Assembly (NCBI RefSeq): GCF_017571465.1 | Contig: NZ_JAGETV010000010.1 | Span: 1-64,000, forward strand | Reading direction: 5' to 3' | From: Thiomicrorhabdus marina | GTDB lineage: Bacteria > Pseudomonadota > Gammaproteobacteria > Thiomicrospirales > Thiomicrospiraceae | DNA length: 64,000 nucleotides | Shown: positions 9,992 through 18,286 of the stretch, in pieces | Layout of the letters: every line of letters starts with the position of its first letter | How positions within the stretch are numbered: the first letter of the stretch is position 1 | The notes under the pieces: generated by a model | Seen by the model: the letters and a program-made list of their open reading frames with translations, nothing else | What the model was told of the DNA's origin: nothing | Database searches by the model: none | Made by a program: the position numbers and the translations under genes

Positions 9992-10987
9992 CTAGCTGGA
10001 AGAATCCGCACTGGTGGAAATATCACCATTCACCCCATTTGGGAAGAAGCCGCCGGAACTGACGGAATTAGGGTTGAGGTAAACAATATTCAATACCTGC
10101 CCCGGAGAACGGCTGTATGCCAAACCATTACTGTCCAAAGGCACAATGTTTGATGAAGTGTAATCCATATCATTTAGTCTCACCGTTGTATTTGAAATAC
10201 CTTGGTCAAGATCAGTGCTACCATCCAAACTATCGCGCGCATCAGAAATTGCATCTGCTTCGGCATTAAAACCAGCGGACACTAAAATACTGCGAATCAA
10301 ACCTGCATGATAGGCTTCGGCGGCCAGCAGACCAGCCGCCGCTTCTAAAAAGGTTTTATCTTGAACAAATGGCGAAGCACCTTTATAAGCCGTCACCCCA
10401 ACATCTTCAAAAATATAAGCAGCTAGTAAGAAGTTATTTTCATTCTCAAATGGATCAAAAGTTTCGCCATCGCCTATTACACCCGCTGCCTGAGCCGCAG
10501 CGGTAAAGCTATCGACAAAATCAATATCTGGACGTGCCACTGCACCCGTACCGAGCGCGGCACGTAAAAAATCGACGTGATCACGTTCATCACCGGCAAT
10601 CTCGGCAGCATAATTGGCAATTGCAGGGGTCACAAACGATACTTGCGATCCACCAGTAACCGTACCTTGTGTACCGAGACCGGTAATTTGTGTACTATCC
10701 AAACCTGAACCTGTGACGGCTCGAAGATAAAATTCCGCTTCAAGATACTCTAGATTTAGAGCAAAGTTTAAAACTTGGTCGTCAGTCGGACCGGTTGCCG
10801 CAATGGCATTACTGGTACTATTACAACCACCCAACATCGCTGTACCAAAGAAACCGGCTCCAGCGGCAGTTAATCCGCGTAAAAAATTACGGCGGTTCGC
10901 TTGATAGCGGCTGAATTTATGATGTAAATCTTGTTCGAGATCGGTGCCTTTCGGTAGCCCGTATTTATTAAGTTCTTGCTGACTCAT
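9992..10987 (-). CDS. Tat-exported ferritin-like domain protein
   Basis: This 331-aa protein has a twin-arginine motif (NRRNFLRGL, about residues 32-40), a hydrophobic stretch and an LGGC sequence that may be a lipobox, so it may be a Tat-exported lipoprotein. The mature part begins with a ferritin-like helical bundle: the helix LNFALNLEYLEAEFYLRA, then GDERDHVDFLRAAL and, later, AAYIFEDVGVTAYKGA and AAEAYHAGLIRSI, which supply Glu and His residues typical of di-iron ferritin-like (desiccation-related, Ferritin_2) proteins. The tail is Ser/Gly-rich. Function is unknown; oxidative or desiccation stress is suggested for relatives. A clear terminator follows. Confidence 0.8.
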   Translation of the reverse strand: MSQQELNKYGLPKGTDLEQDLHHKFSRYQANRRNFLRGLTAAGAGFFGTAMLGGCNSTSNAIAATGPTDDQVLNFALNLEYLEAEFYLRAVTGSGLDSTQITGLGTQGTVTGGSQVSFVTPAIANYAAEIAGDERDHVDFLRAALGTGAVARPDIDFVDSFTAAAQAAGVIGDGETFDPFENENNFLLAAYIFEDVGVTAYKGASPFVQDKTFLEAAAGLLAAEAYHAGLIRSILVSAGFNAEADAISDARDSLDGSTDLDQGISNTTVRLNDMDYTSSNIVPLDSNGLAYSRSPGQVLNIVYLNPNSVSSGGFFPNGVNGDISTSADSSS

Positions 10988-11209
10988 GTCATACTCCTAA
11001 TTACCGCGATGTTCGCGATGAGAGAATAAGTTAGGCAACAGGAAGCCGATGCATTCAATTCGGTAAGTCGAATGCATGATTATTCCCGTTGAAGTTAGCA
11101 AGCTTGCATGTATAGAAACGCGCCCTATACAAAATTAGATGCAAAGTTTTGCAATCTATTCGATAAAGGCATGACAGCGCTAGGATAAAAAGCAGAAAGA
11201 ATTTTGAAT

Positions 11210-11839
11210 TTACGCCAAACTAGGGAACAATCCCTTCAATCCATTGGCAATAAACTCAATAGCGATGGCCGCTAGCAACAACCCCATAATTCGGGTAATG
11301 ATATTGATACCGAGTTGGTCGATGTGTTTTGAAATCCACGGCGTTAAACGCAGAATAGCCCAAATTATCACGGCCAAAGCCAAAATAGAAACCGCAAGAT
11401 AACCATAATGCACAGCGCTTTCGTGACGATGCGCTTCGATAATCACAGCGGAAATGGCACCCGGTCCTGCCAAAAGCGGCATTGCTAGCGGAACAACGGC
11501 AATCGAATCATTTTGCTCGGGATCATATTCTTCATCTTTGGTTTTGGTTGGCTTCTCACCTTTGGCATGCATCATCGAAATCGCCATCAGCAAAATCAGA
11601 ATTCCACCACCGACACGGAACGAATTAATAGAGATACCGAAAAAATTAAGAATCGCCTCACCAAAAAGTAGGCTGATCAACAGAATTGCTGCCACTGAAA
11701 TGACCGTGATGTGAGCAATTTTATAACGCTCTTGCGGTTTCATCTCCGCGGTCATTGCTAAAAAAATAGGAATCGCGCCTATTGGGTTGACCACAGCAAT
11801 CAGCCCAATCAAAAATTTAGTATATTCGGTAAATTCCAT
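11210..11839 (-). CDS. MarC/NAAT family integral membrane protein
   Basis: This 209-aa inner-membrane protein has about six hydrophobic segments and the family signature near the N-terminus (LIAVVNPIGAIPIFLAMT). A second related motif, LAMPLLAGPGAISAVI, begins the other half. Despite the name, MarC proteins are not multiple-antibiotic-resistance determinants; members of the NAAT group are described as amino-acid transporters or as having no known substrate. The cytoplasmic loop EYDPEQN separates the halves. It stands alone, preceded by the palindromic repeat at 11884-11929. Confidence 0.85.
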   Translation of the reverse strand: MEFTEYTKFLIGLIAVVNPIGAIPIFLAMTAEMKPQERYKIAHITVISVAAILLISLLFGEAILNFFGISINSFRVGGGILILLMAISMMHAKGEKPTKTKDEEYDPEQNDSIAVVPLAMPLLAGPGAISAVIIEAHRHESAVHYGYLAVSILALAVIIWAILRLTPWISKHIDQLGINIITRIMGLLLAAIAIEFIANGLKGLFPSLA

Positions 11840-11883
11840 TTTAAGACCCTAACGCCACTGGAGGTTTTATCTTAAGCAATTAG

Positions 11884-11929
11884 GGAAGCGCAGAACAAGT
11901 CAATGGGGACTTATTCTGCGCTTCCTTAG
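11884..11929. repeat. Palindromic repeat element, copy 1
   Basis: This is a large hairpin. GGAAGCGCAGAACAAGTC (11884-11901) pairs with the arm at 11908-11925 over 17 of 18 positions with a six-base loop. There is no T run on either side, so a simple terminator is unlikely. A second copy sharing the 19-base core AATAAGTCCCCATTGACTT lies at 19616-19686 on the opposite strand. It abuts the mnmE-like attachment remnant. This looks like a dispersed REP/MITE-type element. Confidence 0.7.
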
Positions 11930-11930
11930 A

Positions 11931-11964
11931 CTACTTTCCGATACAGAAAGAACTGAAAATTCTG
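11931..11964 (-). repeat. Second mnmE 3'-end sequence (attachment-site remnant)
   Basis: Read on the minus strand, this stretch encodes [10 protein letters not shown] plus stop, the exact C-terminus of MnmE. Compared with the true mnmE end (14766-14799), five differences fall at third codon positions of the last seven codons including stop, the pattern of a diverged homologue and not of chance. The last 18 bases, TTCTGTATCGGAAAGTAG, correspond to the known SGI1-type attachment site at the 3' end of mnmE (trmE/thdF). It forms the outer boundary of the putative relic island. Confidence 0.75.
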
Positions 11965-11987
11965 ATTAGCTTTTCGTCAATCAATAT

Positions 11988-13142
11988 CTAAAAATGAACA
12001 GATAAACTTAAATTAGAGTAAAGTGCCGGAGCATTTTCATGTGCACTCTGAACAGGATTTGCATAAACAGTGAAATCAGCCTGCCAGCTATCCCAGTGCC
12101 AACCTACACCAAATGTTGGCACAAACGGAAAGGGGAGCTCTAGATCTTTTGTCTGCTGTGATGTCAATTTGAGTGGCACTACGGCACCAAGCCTAAAAGT
12201 CGTCATTTCAGAATATTGATACTCTCCACCAAATCTCGCGATCTGAAAATCTAAAGAATCTTTTCCATACTCTCCATTTATCGCCTCATAATCCCCAGTA
12301 AGCAATAATTTATCAGACAAATTGAATGCAACACCAAAGAGAGCTTTTATAGGAAATGACAACTTATAATGTTCCGTTGTGGTCCCTAAATCATCTGTCG
12401 TTGTAATTTCTGTTTTTAGGGAGCTATTAAGGTCTGTCAAAGATATGCCTATTCGTAAATCTTGCCTTGGCTTTAATAAAAGACTCACGCCAAGGCTGGT
12501 TGCTTTCGCATCCCCAGATGAGATTGAATAGCCGTTTGATGTCGCCGTTGTTCCACAAAAGTTTGTTTTGCAATCAATATAATCAAAGCTAAAACCAACA
12601 GACCAGAATTGACTATCCTTGGGCTGAGCACTAAATGCGAGTCTATAAACTTTTGTTTTACTTTCTAAATTTCCTGCAAACGTACCATCTAAACCTGGCA
12701 ACAAGTAACGCAAAAAAATACTCTCAAAATCACTTTCGGCAAAAGAACCTGATGCACTCGCATGTATTCTCGGAAAAAAAGCAAAGCCAACAGTGGTTCT
12801 AAAACCTAAGAATTGGTCTACTGGTAATGCCGCTGTAACTCCGAAATAACTTATATTCCTTAGCTTTGCATTCAATTGCCTATCAACAGCTAGATCTTTT
12901 CCAACACCCATAGCAGCAGGATTGTAATACACTGTGTAGGCGTCCTTGGTCGATGCGACTCCAGAGCCTCCCATGCCAATTTGTCTTGCACCAACTCCAG
13001 CACCAGTATCTGCACCTTCGGCAAGGAAACTCCTAGCTTGTACACCGGACGAAGACCATAAACTAGCCAACAAAATGGACACAACTATGGAATTGTGTAC
13101 CACATGACTAGAACAACGGCCTCCCTCTACACAGGCAACCAT
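11988..13142 (-). CDS. Outer-membrane beta-barrel protein, FadL/OmpP1-related
   Basis: This protein of about 384 aa has a signal peptide (hydrophobic IVVSILLASLW, cleavage after VQA), then an N-terminal GARQIGMGGSGVAST...YTVYYNPAAMG motif, typical of OmpP1/FadL/TodX and PorV-like barrels. Alternating beta strands follow and the last residue pattern (LSLSVHF) ends in Phe, the outer-membrane sorting signal. The ATG at 13142 is chosen because AAGGAT precedes it by a good distance; a TTG at 13148 is the alternative. It starts 2 bp after the triplicated-barrel gene and is co-transcribed with it. FadL relatives take up hydrophobic substrates; here the substrate is unknown. It lies inside the putative mnmE island. 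Confidence 0.72.
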   Translation of the reverse strand: MVACVEGGRCSSHVVHNSIVVSILLASLWSSSGVQARSFLAEGADTGAGVGARQIGMGGSGVASTKDAYTVYYNPAAMGVGKDLAVDRQLNAKLRNISYFGVTAALPVDQFLGFRTTVGFAFFPRIHASASGSFAESDFESIFLRYLLPGLDGTFAGNLESKTKVYRLAFSAQPKDSQFWSVGFSFDYIDCKTNFCGTTATSNGYSISSGDAKATSLGVSLLLKPRQDLRIGISLTDLNSSLKTEITTTDDLGTTTEHYKLSFPIKALFGVAFNLSDKLLLTGDYEAINGEYGKDSLDFQIARFGGEYQYSEMTTFRLGAVVPLKLTSQQTKDLELPFPFVPTFGVGWHWDSWQADFTVYANPVQSAHENAPALYSNLSLSVHF

Positions 13143-13144
13143 GT

Positions 13145-14680
13145 TCAATCCTTCATAAATAAATCAAACTTGTAGGAGAGCCCCAGAGCCATAACATTTG
13201 CCTTAAAGTTACCGTTAGGAGCCTCCATTCGACCAGCGCCGACGGTCAAGCTAAGATGATCGTTCAATTCATAACCAAGATTGGCATTAGTTTGCCAAAC
13301 AAAACCACCGCCAACATCGACACCGCCACCGCCGGCCGCGCCAACTAACACTTCAGCTTCCGCATATAGAGAGCCTATAAGCTCGGCGTGTAAACCTGCA
13401 CCAACTAAACCAGCCATGTAAGCACCGGCTTCTCCATCGTAGGCGGCAATGCCTTGGCCGCTAAGATATAGATTATCGTAAGGAAAATAATCAATTTGTA
13501 CGCCGAGATTATCGATATTCAAATCGGCGTGATGGGCGCGCCAAGCTGGATCAGCCTTCATATATTGCTGATGAGCTAAGCGAAAACGGAAATGATTATT
13601 GTGATAACCAGTTAGTGAACCCATAGGGACTTTCGAACCGGAAACCCTAGGCGTCCCAAACTGATAGCCTAACTTAGCCACCAAACTCGTGGCTTCAAAA
13701 CTCGCTTGTGGGGCCTGCACATAACCTGCCCCCACCTCAGCGAATAGTTGGCCGCCTAAACGTTGTTGTAACGAAATTTGCGAATCAAGTAACAAACCGC
13801 CACCAGTATCCATAGCACCGCCCCCTGCCACACCTGCTGAGGCAGACAATTTCAGAGCGGTACCAGGAGTTAAGCTATACCGGTAACCACCACCCAGAAA
13901 AATCTGCATATAACCCTGACTACGGCCTCCCATCGCCCCTTCCGATTCAACTTTCACAAAATAATTATCGTTAAGGTAGTTACTCCATTCCGCACCAATT
14001 AAATCAACCGTTGGGTGTTGTGGCAGCCCTGAATCAGTGGTCACACCAGACGGGATTTTGTAACGACGCATAACGACAGAAAATTCTTGAATTGAGGCCT
14101 TAGCAGACTTACCGGTATAACCGGAGAAGCTATCACCTCTCCAGCCAGAACTGTGTAGGGTAGTAAACGGATAGCTATAAGTTAAATAAGGCTGAGTACT
14201 ATCAATGTGACCGTTTGGAAAGTTGACATTACTAATGCCTACGCCCAACTTTCCCCAACCATCCAAATGGTAATTTGCACCAGCGTGCGCTCGCAACATA
14301 AGTCCACCGCCAGAGAGGGTATAACCGCCACGGCCACCACCCGCGCCCACAAAATAACCCATATTGAAACTCAATTTATCGGTTAAAGACAATTCCGAAT
14401 CTACAGCTGCCCCCAAGGTAATAAAGCCACCTCTTTCACCAGTCAAAGCACCATAGGCTGCCGGACCAACGGAGAGCCAAGGCGTTAATTCATACAAAAA
14501 TTGCCCCCCAAGAAACCCCATTTTTTCATTATCCGGTAGAGTTACGGTTTCAAAAGATAGCTTAAAAGCGGCATCGGTGGTTGGTAAGCTAAGTGGCTGT
14601 TCTATATTTCCTGCGAAAACCGCTGAACTCGCGGTAATAAGAGAGGACAGCCCAATGGTAAGTCTCAGTTTTTGTAACAT
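13145..14680 (-). CDS. Glycine-rich outer-membrane protein with three repeated beta modules
   Basis: I do not recognise this 511-aa protein. It has a signal peptide (cleavage near VFA-G, residue 23) and a C-terminus rich in alternating hydrophobic residues, consistent with an outer-membrane barrel. Three modules of about 105 aa align with each other (about residues 61-170, 236-341 and 400-506). Each has a glycine knot (GAGGGRGGYTLSGGGL, GVAGGGAMDTGGGL, GAAGGGGVDVGGGF), a YxL-turn strand pair, a P-N/Q-G/A turn and a final strand ending in an aromatic residue. This indicates internal triplication. A Fur-box-like sequence lies about 42-59 bp upstream. The gene is coupled to the FadL-like gene downstream. 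Role unknown; surface or transport function is only an inference. Confidence 0.7.
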   Translation of the reverse strand: MLQKLRLTIGLSSLITASSAVFAGNIEQPLSLPTTDAAFKLSFETVTLPDNEKMGFLGGQFLYELTPWLSVGPAAYGALTGERGGFITLGAAVDSELSLTDKLSFNMGYFVGAGGGRGGYTLSGGGLMLRAHAGANYHLDGWGKLGVGISNVNFPNGHIDSTQPYLTYSYPFTTLHSSGWRGDSFSGYTGKSAKASIQEFSVVMRRYKIPSGVTTDSGLPQHPTVDLIGAEWSNYLNDNYFVKVESEGAMGGRSQGYMQIFLGGGYRYSLTPGTALKLSASAGVAGGGAMDTGGGLLLDSQISLQQRLGGQLFAEVGAGYVQAPQASFEATSLVAKLGYQFGTPRVSGSKVPMGSLTGYHNNHFRFRLAHQQYMKADPAWRAHHADLNIDNLGVQIDYFPYDNLYLSGQGIAAYDGEAGAYMAGLVGAGLHAELIGSLYAEAEVLVGAAGGGGVDVGGGFVWQTNANLGYELNDHLSLTVGAGRMEAPNGNFKANVMALGLSYKFDLFMKD

Positions 14681-14721
14681 TTTGGTGAATCCGGTAATGA
14701 ACTAATATAACGAGTAAAACC

Positions 14722-14739
14722 GATTATCATTGATAAGTC
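14722..14739 (-). promoter_or_regulatory. Fur-box-like site
   Basis: On the minus strand the core AATGATAATC is flanked by ATCA and is a good half of the 19-bp Fur consensus. It lies just upstream of the triplicated outer-membrane protein gene (start 14680), within the usual promoter distance. This is suggestive of iron control of the two-gene outer-membrane operon. It is a motif match by eye only. Confidence 0.4.
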
Positions 14740-14765
14740 TAGGAACCCTATCAAGTAACCGTAAA

Positions 14766-14799
14766 TTATTTACCTATACAGAATGAACTGAAAATTCTG
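14766..14799 (-). repeat. mnmE 3' end / inner attachment-site repeat
   Basis: This is the C-terminal coding end of mnmE, including the 18-base sequence TTCTGTATAGGTAAATAA. It matches the remnant at 11931-11964 in 29 of the first 33 positions compared, mostly differing at synonymous sites. It forms the inner boundary of the putative relic island. Confidence 0.7.
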
Positions 14800-16127
14800 C
14801 CGAGTAGATCGTCCGAGGTAAAGCGCCCGGTAATTTCCGACAGCGCGTCTTGCGCCATGCGTAAATCTTCGGCCAAGAGCTCACCGGCGGCAAACAGTTC
14901 TAACTGTTGTTGACCATTGAGAGTGTAATCGAGTGCCAATTGCAATGCATCCAAATGTCGTTTGCGCGCCATAAACACGCCTTCTTCGGTCTGTGCATAG
15001 CCCATTTCGGTTTTTAGATGTTCGCGCAGCAATTCCAAACCGACTTTATGTTTTGCCGATAACCAAATCACCGAGCGCCCAGTGGCTTGTTCCACTTCAA
15101 TCATCGGCTGGTGATTAATTAAGTCGATTTTATTACGTACCAGCGTTACCGGAATTGAATCCGGTAATTTATCGAGAATCACTTGGTCTTCTGGGTGAAT
15201 CGCTTCACCGGCTTGCAGCATTACCAGTACTCGGTCAGCATTATCAATCGCTGCCCAAGCACGCTCGATACCGATTTGCTCGACTTGGTCGGTCGCTTCG
15301 CGTACACCGGCGGTATCAAGAATATGCAGCGGCATGCCGTCGATATTGATTTCTTCTTTGACAATGTCACGCGTAGTACCGGCAATATCAGTGACAATAG
15401 CAATCTCTTTACCCGATAGTGCGTTTAATAGCGAAGATTTTCCGGCATTCGGGCGACCGAGAATCACCACAGACATCCCTTCGCGCAGTAAAACACCCTG
15501 CTGCGCCGAAGCAAAGACCTGATGCAAGCGGTCGAGAATATGTTGCAACTGCCCTGCGACTTTTCCGTCCGATAAGAAATCGATTTCTTCTTCCGGAAAA
15601 TCAATCGCCGCTTCGACATACAAACGCAGTTGAATTAACTCTTCGACCAGCGTATTTACCTCGCGCGAGAAATCCCCTTGCAAAGAGCGCAGTGCGGATT
15701 TTGCCGCCTGCGCGGAGGAGGCTTCAATTAAGTCGGCAATCGCTTCCGCCTGCGCCAAATCGAGTTTGTCGTTCATAAAGGCTTGTTTGGAAAATTCGCC
15801 CGGTTCAGCCAAACGCGCGCCCAATTGCACAACACGCTCCAACAACCATTGCAACACGACAGGTCCGCCATGACCTTGTAACTCTAAAACGTCTTCGCCG
15901 GTAAAGGAATTCGGATTTGGAAAATACAGCGCAATACCGCGATCCAGCACTTCACCCTCGGCACCATAAAAGGGCCCGTAATGTGCGTAACGTGGTTTTG
16001 GTAATTTTCCTAAAATCGCTTCAGCAATCTCTCCAGCTTTATCGCCCGAAACACGCACGATGCCAACCCCGCCACGCCCGGGTGCGGTCGCCACAGCAGC
16101 AATGGTTTCTATATTTTCAAATTCCAT
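14766..16127 (-). CDS. mnmE: tRNA uridine-5-carboxymethylaminomethyl modification GTPase MnmE
   Basis: This 453-aa GTPase works with MnmG to modify the wobble uridine of several tRNAs. It has an N-terminal formyl-THF-binding domain (1-118), a helical domain with an inserted G domain (Walker A GRPNAGKS at 224-231, G3 DTAG at 271-274, NKID later) and the invariant C-terminal CIGK with catalytic Cys450. The length is normal. The last 18 bases (TTCTGTATAGGTAAATAA on the minus strand) are the attachment sequence used by SGI1-type islands, and a diverged second copy lies at 11931. It is separated from the yidC cluster by the unknown 110-aa gene and a terminator. Confidence 0.97.
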   Translation of the reverse strand: MEFENIETIAAVATAPGRGGVGIVRVSGDKAGEIAEAILGKLPKPRYAHYGPFYGAEGEVLDRGIALYFPNPNSFTGEDVLELQGHGGPVVLQWLLERVVQLGARLAEPGEFSKQAFMNDKLDLAQAEAIADLIEASSAQAAKSALRSLQGDFSREVNTLVEELIQLRLYVEAAIDFPEEEIDFLSDGKVAGQLQHILDRLHQVFASAQQGVLLREGMSVVILGRPNAGKSSLLNALSGKEIAIVTDIAGTTRDIVKEEINIDGMPLHILDTAGVREATDQVEQIGIERAWAAIDNADRVLVMLQAGEAIHPEDQVILDKLPDSIPVTLVRNKIDLINHQPMIEVEQATGRSVIWLSAKHKVGLELLREHLKTEMGYAQTEEGVFMARKRHLDALQLALDYTLNGQQQLELFAAGELLAEDLRMAQDALSEITGRFTSDDLLGRIFSSFCIGK

Positions 16128-16185
16128 AAGCGACTCTCAAAAAGTAATGTCTGCAATTGTAGTCAAAAAACAGTGTCGATAAAAA

Positions 16186-16228
16186 GCAAAACGCCCACCG
16201 AGTCGAAACTGGGCGGGCGTTTTTTTCG
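16186..16228. terminator. Bidirectional terminator
   Basis: ACGCCC (16191-16196) pairs with GGGCGT (16215-16220), with further pairing inside. T runs lie on both strands: seven Ts on the plus side, and TTTT and TTTTT on the minus side. It ends the rpmH-rnpA-yidC-110-aa gene transcript on the minus strand before mnmE. Confidence 0.8.
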
Positions 16229-16242
16229 AAAAAGCGCGCTGC

Positions 16243-16575
16243 TTAGCTTGCCAATACTTTATAAGTTTTGGTTTCTAAGTCAGTAATGAAGTCTTTCTCT
16301 TGATACAGCGCGATGGTTTTATCCAGCTTCTTTTTCGAAGTAAAGCTTTGCTCTTCAGCTTCGCCATTCACTTTAAAAGACAGCACGTAAAGGTCGCGTG
16401 TATTCACATCAGCGGCCTCCGCTGGAGCGGTTGCAACCGGTGCTGCACCTTGTTCTAGCGGGATATAACCGTCAGCGGTTTTGTAGCACAGAGGTGAAGT
16501 ACCATCTGCAACCAAAAACTCAACTTTGCCATACATAGGGTGGTCAGTACCCAGTTTTTGATAAGTAATTTGCAT
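16243..16575 (-). CDS. Hypothetical 110-aa protein between yidC and mnmE
   Basis: I do not recognise this gene. The product is soluble and acidic to neutral, without signal peptide or membrane segment. It has an N-terminal part with GKVEFLVADGTSPLCYKTADGYIPLE, then an Ala/Pro/Val-rich linker (about residues 45-58) and a C-terminal module (LYVLSFKVNGEAEEQSFTSKKKLDKTIALYQEKDF). It follows yidC by 12 bp and ends at a strong terminator, so it is the last gene of the rpmH operon. Most gammaproteobacteria lack a gene here. A role linked to membrane insertion or translation is only positional inference. Confidence 0.75.
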   Translation of the reverse strand: MQITYQKLGTDHPMYGKVEFLVADGTSPLCYKTADGYIPLEQGAAPVATAPAEAADVNTRDLYVLSFKVNGEAEEQSFTSKKKLDKTIALYQEKDFITDLETKTYKVLAS

Positions 16576-16587
16576 TGTTAAAATCCT

Positions 16588-18273
16588 TTATTTCTTATCT
16601 TCGCCAGCTTCGATCTTCTTAGTAATGTAGTACTGCTGACCGACCGATAGAATGTTGTTCACTAGCCAGTATAGTACGAGACCTGCTGGGAACCATAGGA
16701 AGAAGAAAGTGAAAATAAACGGTAGTAGTTTGAACACTTTCTGCTGCATCTCATCCATCATCGCCGACGGGTTAAGCTGCTGCTGAATATACATGGTCAC
16801 ACCCATTAGCACCGGCAGGATGAAATAAGGGTCCATCGCCGACAAGTCTTGAATCCATAGCATAAACGGCGCTTGACGCATCTCGACCGAGTACAACAAT
16901 ACCCAGTACAGCGCGATAAAGACCGGCATCTGAATCAGAATTGGTAAACAACCGCCCAACGGGTTAATCTTCTCTTCTTTATACAGCTTCATCATCTTCT
17001 GCTGGAAGATAACCTTATCGTCACCATAGTTCTCTTTAAGCTGTTGTAGCTTAGGTTGGAACTTACGTAGACGTGCCATAGAACGGTAAGAGGTTTCCGA
17101 TAGCTTGTAGAACACCAGTTTGATTAAGATGGTCAGCAAGATAATCGCCACACCCCAGTTACCCACTAGGTTATGAATCTGTTTTAGCAACCAGAAAATC
17201 GGCTCAGCCAAGAAAGTCAATACACCATAGTCGATAGTCAACTCTAGACCTGGAGCAATATCCGCAAGAACGTCCTGTAGCTCAGGCCCGATATAAAGTT
17301 GCGAGCTTAGCTGACCAGAAGCACCGGCCGGAACCGTTACTAGCGGTTCAACCACGCCCACCGCGAAGTTACCGCCTTCCAGAGGCTTAGCGTAATAGTT
17401 GTTTTGTACATTTTGCGCCGGCACGATAGCGGTCAGGAAGTACTGCTGAATCATCGCAGCCCAACCACCGGTTACCGCTTTACCGCTCACCGCTTGCGTA
17501 GTCAGGTCATCAAATGAGTGCTTAACATACTGTTCTTCCGCATTACCGTCATACAGAACTGGACCAGTATAGGTGTACATCATCCAGTTATCTTCCGGGT
17601 TGTAACGGTTTCGCACTAACTGCGAGTACATACTACCCGACCAGTTTTCCGCCGCGTTATTGTCTACCTTGTAGACAACATCAATCAGGTGACTGCCTTT
17701 AGTGAACTTATAAGTCTTAGTTACCTTGATACCGTCTTTTTCCCAAGTCATTGGTACTTCAAGGGTATCACCGCTCATCACATAGTTCGTTTGCGTGGTT
17801 TGCCAGACGTCTTTGTGCGTCGGTGCAGGCAGAGCAGCACTTTTTTGTACCGCAAGACCGTTTTGCGCCATATAAATTAATGGGCCTTTGTCGCTCATTA
17901 ACTGGAATGGTTGGCTATGATCTTCTGTCGCCCCGTAACCAAGCAACTTAGCGTCACGGATATCACCACCCTGGGTATCGATAACCAAGTCAAGCAGGTC
18001 AGTGGTTACAGTAATGCGCTGTGCAGAACCAATAGTTTCGGCAATGACCGGTACCGCTTCATTACCGACTGTGCCAATATTAGCGCCAGGCACCGCTGAA
18101 GCACTGCTACCGACACTTGGTACTGCTGTATTATTGCTTGCGACCGGCACTTCTTGTGCAGCGCTGCTTTGCAAAGTTTGCTGCTCTTTCTGCGCAGTAA
18201 ACTGCATCCATTCGAGCCAAATCCAGGTTAGCGTAAAGGCTAAAGCTAACCACCAAAAAGATCTCATATTCAT
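16588..18273 (-). CDS. yidC: Membrane protein insertase YidC
   Basis: This 561-aa Oxa1/YidC/Alb3 insertase assists Sec-dependent and independent insertion of inner-membrane proteins. It has an N-terminal TM anchor, the large periplasmic beta domain typical of gram-negative YidC (about 60-340) and five C-terminal TM segments containing NWGVAIILLTILIKL, PILIQMPVFIALYWVL and GLVLYWLVNN. The hydrophilic-groove region follows NWGVAI. It lies 13 bp after rnpA; the usual yidD gene is missing between them. Confidence 0.97.
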   Translation of the reverse strand: MNMRSFWWLALAFTLTWIWLEWMQFTAQKEQQTLQSSAAQEVPVASNNTAVPSVGSSASAVPGANIGTVGNEAVPVIAETIGSAQRITVTTDLLDLVIDTQGGDIRDAKLLGYGATEDHSQPFQLMSDKGPLIYMAQNGLAVQKSAALPAPTHKDVWQTTQTNYVMSGDTLEVPMTWEKDGIKVTKTYKFTKGSHLIDVVYKVDNNAAENWSGSMYSQLVRNRYNPEDNWMMYTYTGPVLYDGNAEEQYVKHSFDDLTTQAVSGKAVTGGWAAMIQQYFLTAIVPAQNVQNNYYAKPLEGGNFAVGVVEPLVTVPAGASGQLSSQLYIGPELQDVLADIAPGLELTIDYGVLTFLAEPIFWLLKQIHNLVGNWGVAIILLTILIKLVFYKLSETSYRSMARLRKFQPKLQQLKENYGDDKVIFQQKMMKLYKEEKINPLGGCLPILIQMPVFIALYWVLLYSVEMRQAPFMLWIQDLSAMDPYFILPVLMGVTMYIQQQLNPSAMMDEMQQKVFKLLPFIFTFFFLWFPAGLVLYWLVNNILSVGQQYYITKKIEAGEDKK

Positions 18274-18286
18274 GTATAACCCTTTA

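Larger units (their letters stand above)
11931..14783. mobile_element. Putative relic genomic island at the mnmE 3' end
   Basis: About 2.85 kb carrying two outer-membrane protein genes is bounded by two direct copies of the mnmE 3' end. The 3' end of mnmE (trmE/thdF) is an established integration site of SGI1-family islands, whose tyrosine integrase leaves direct repeats of about 18 bp. No integrase or excisionase gene is left, so if this is an island it is a decayed or reduced one. The alternative is a local partial duplication of mnmE later separated by other genes. Confidence 0.5.

Noticed and set aside
15419-15778. A 119-aa plus-strand reading frame inside mnmE
   Set aside because: It lies antisense to the conserved G domain; its composition is that of a shadow frame.
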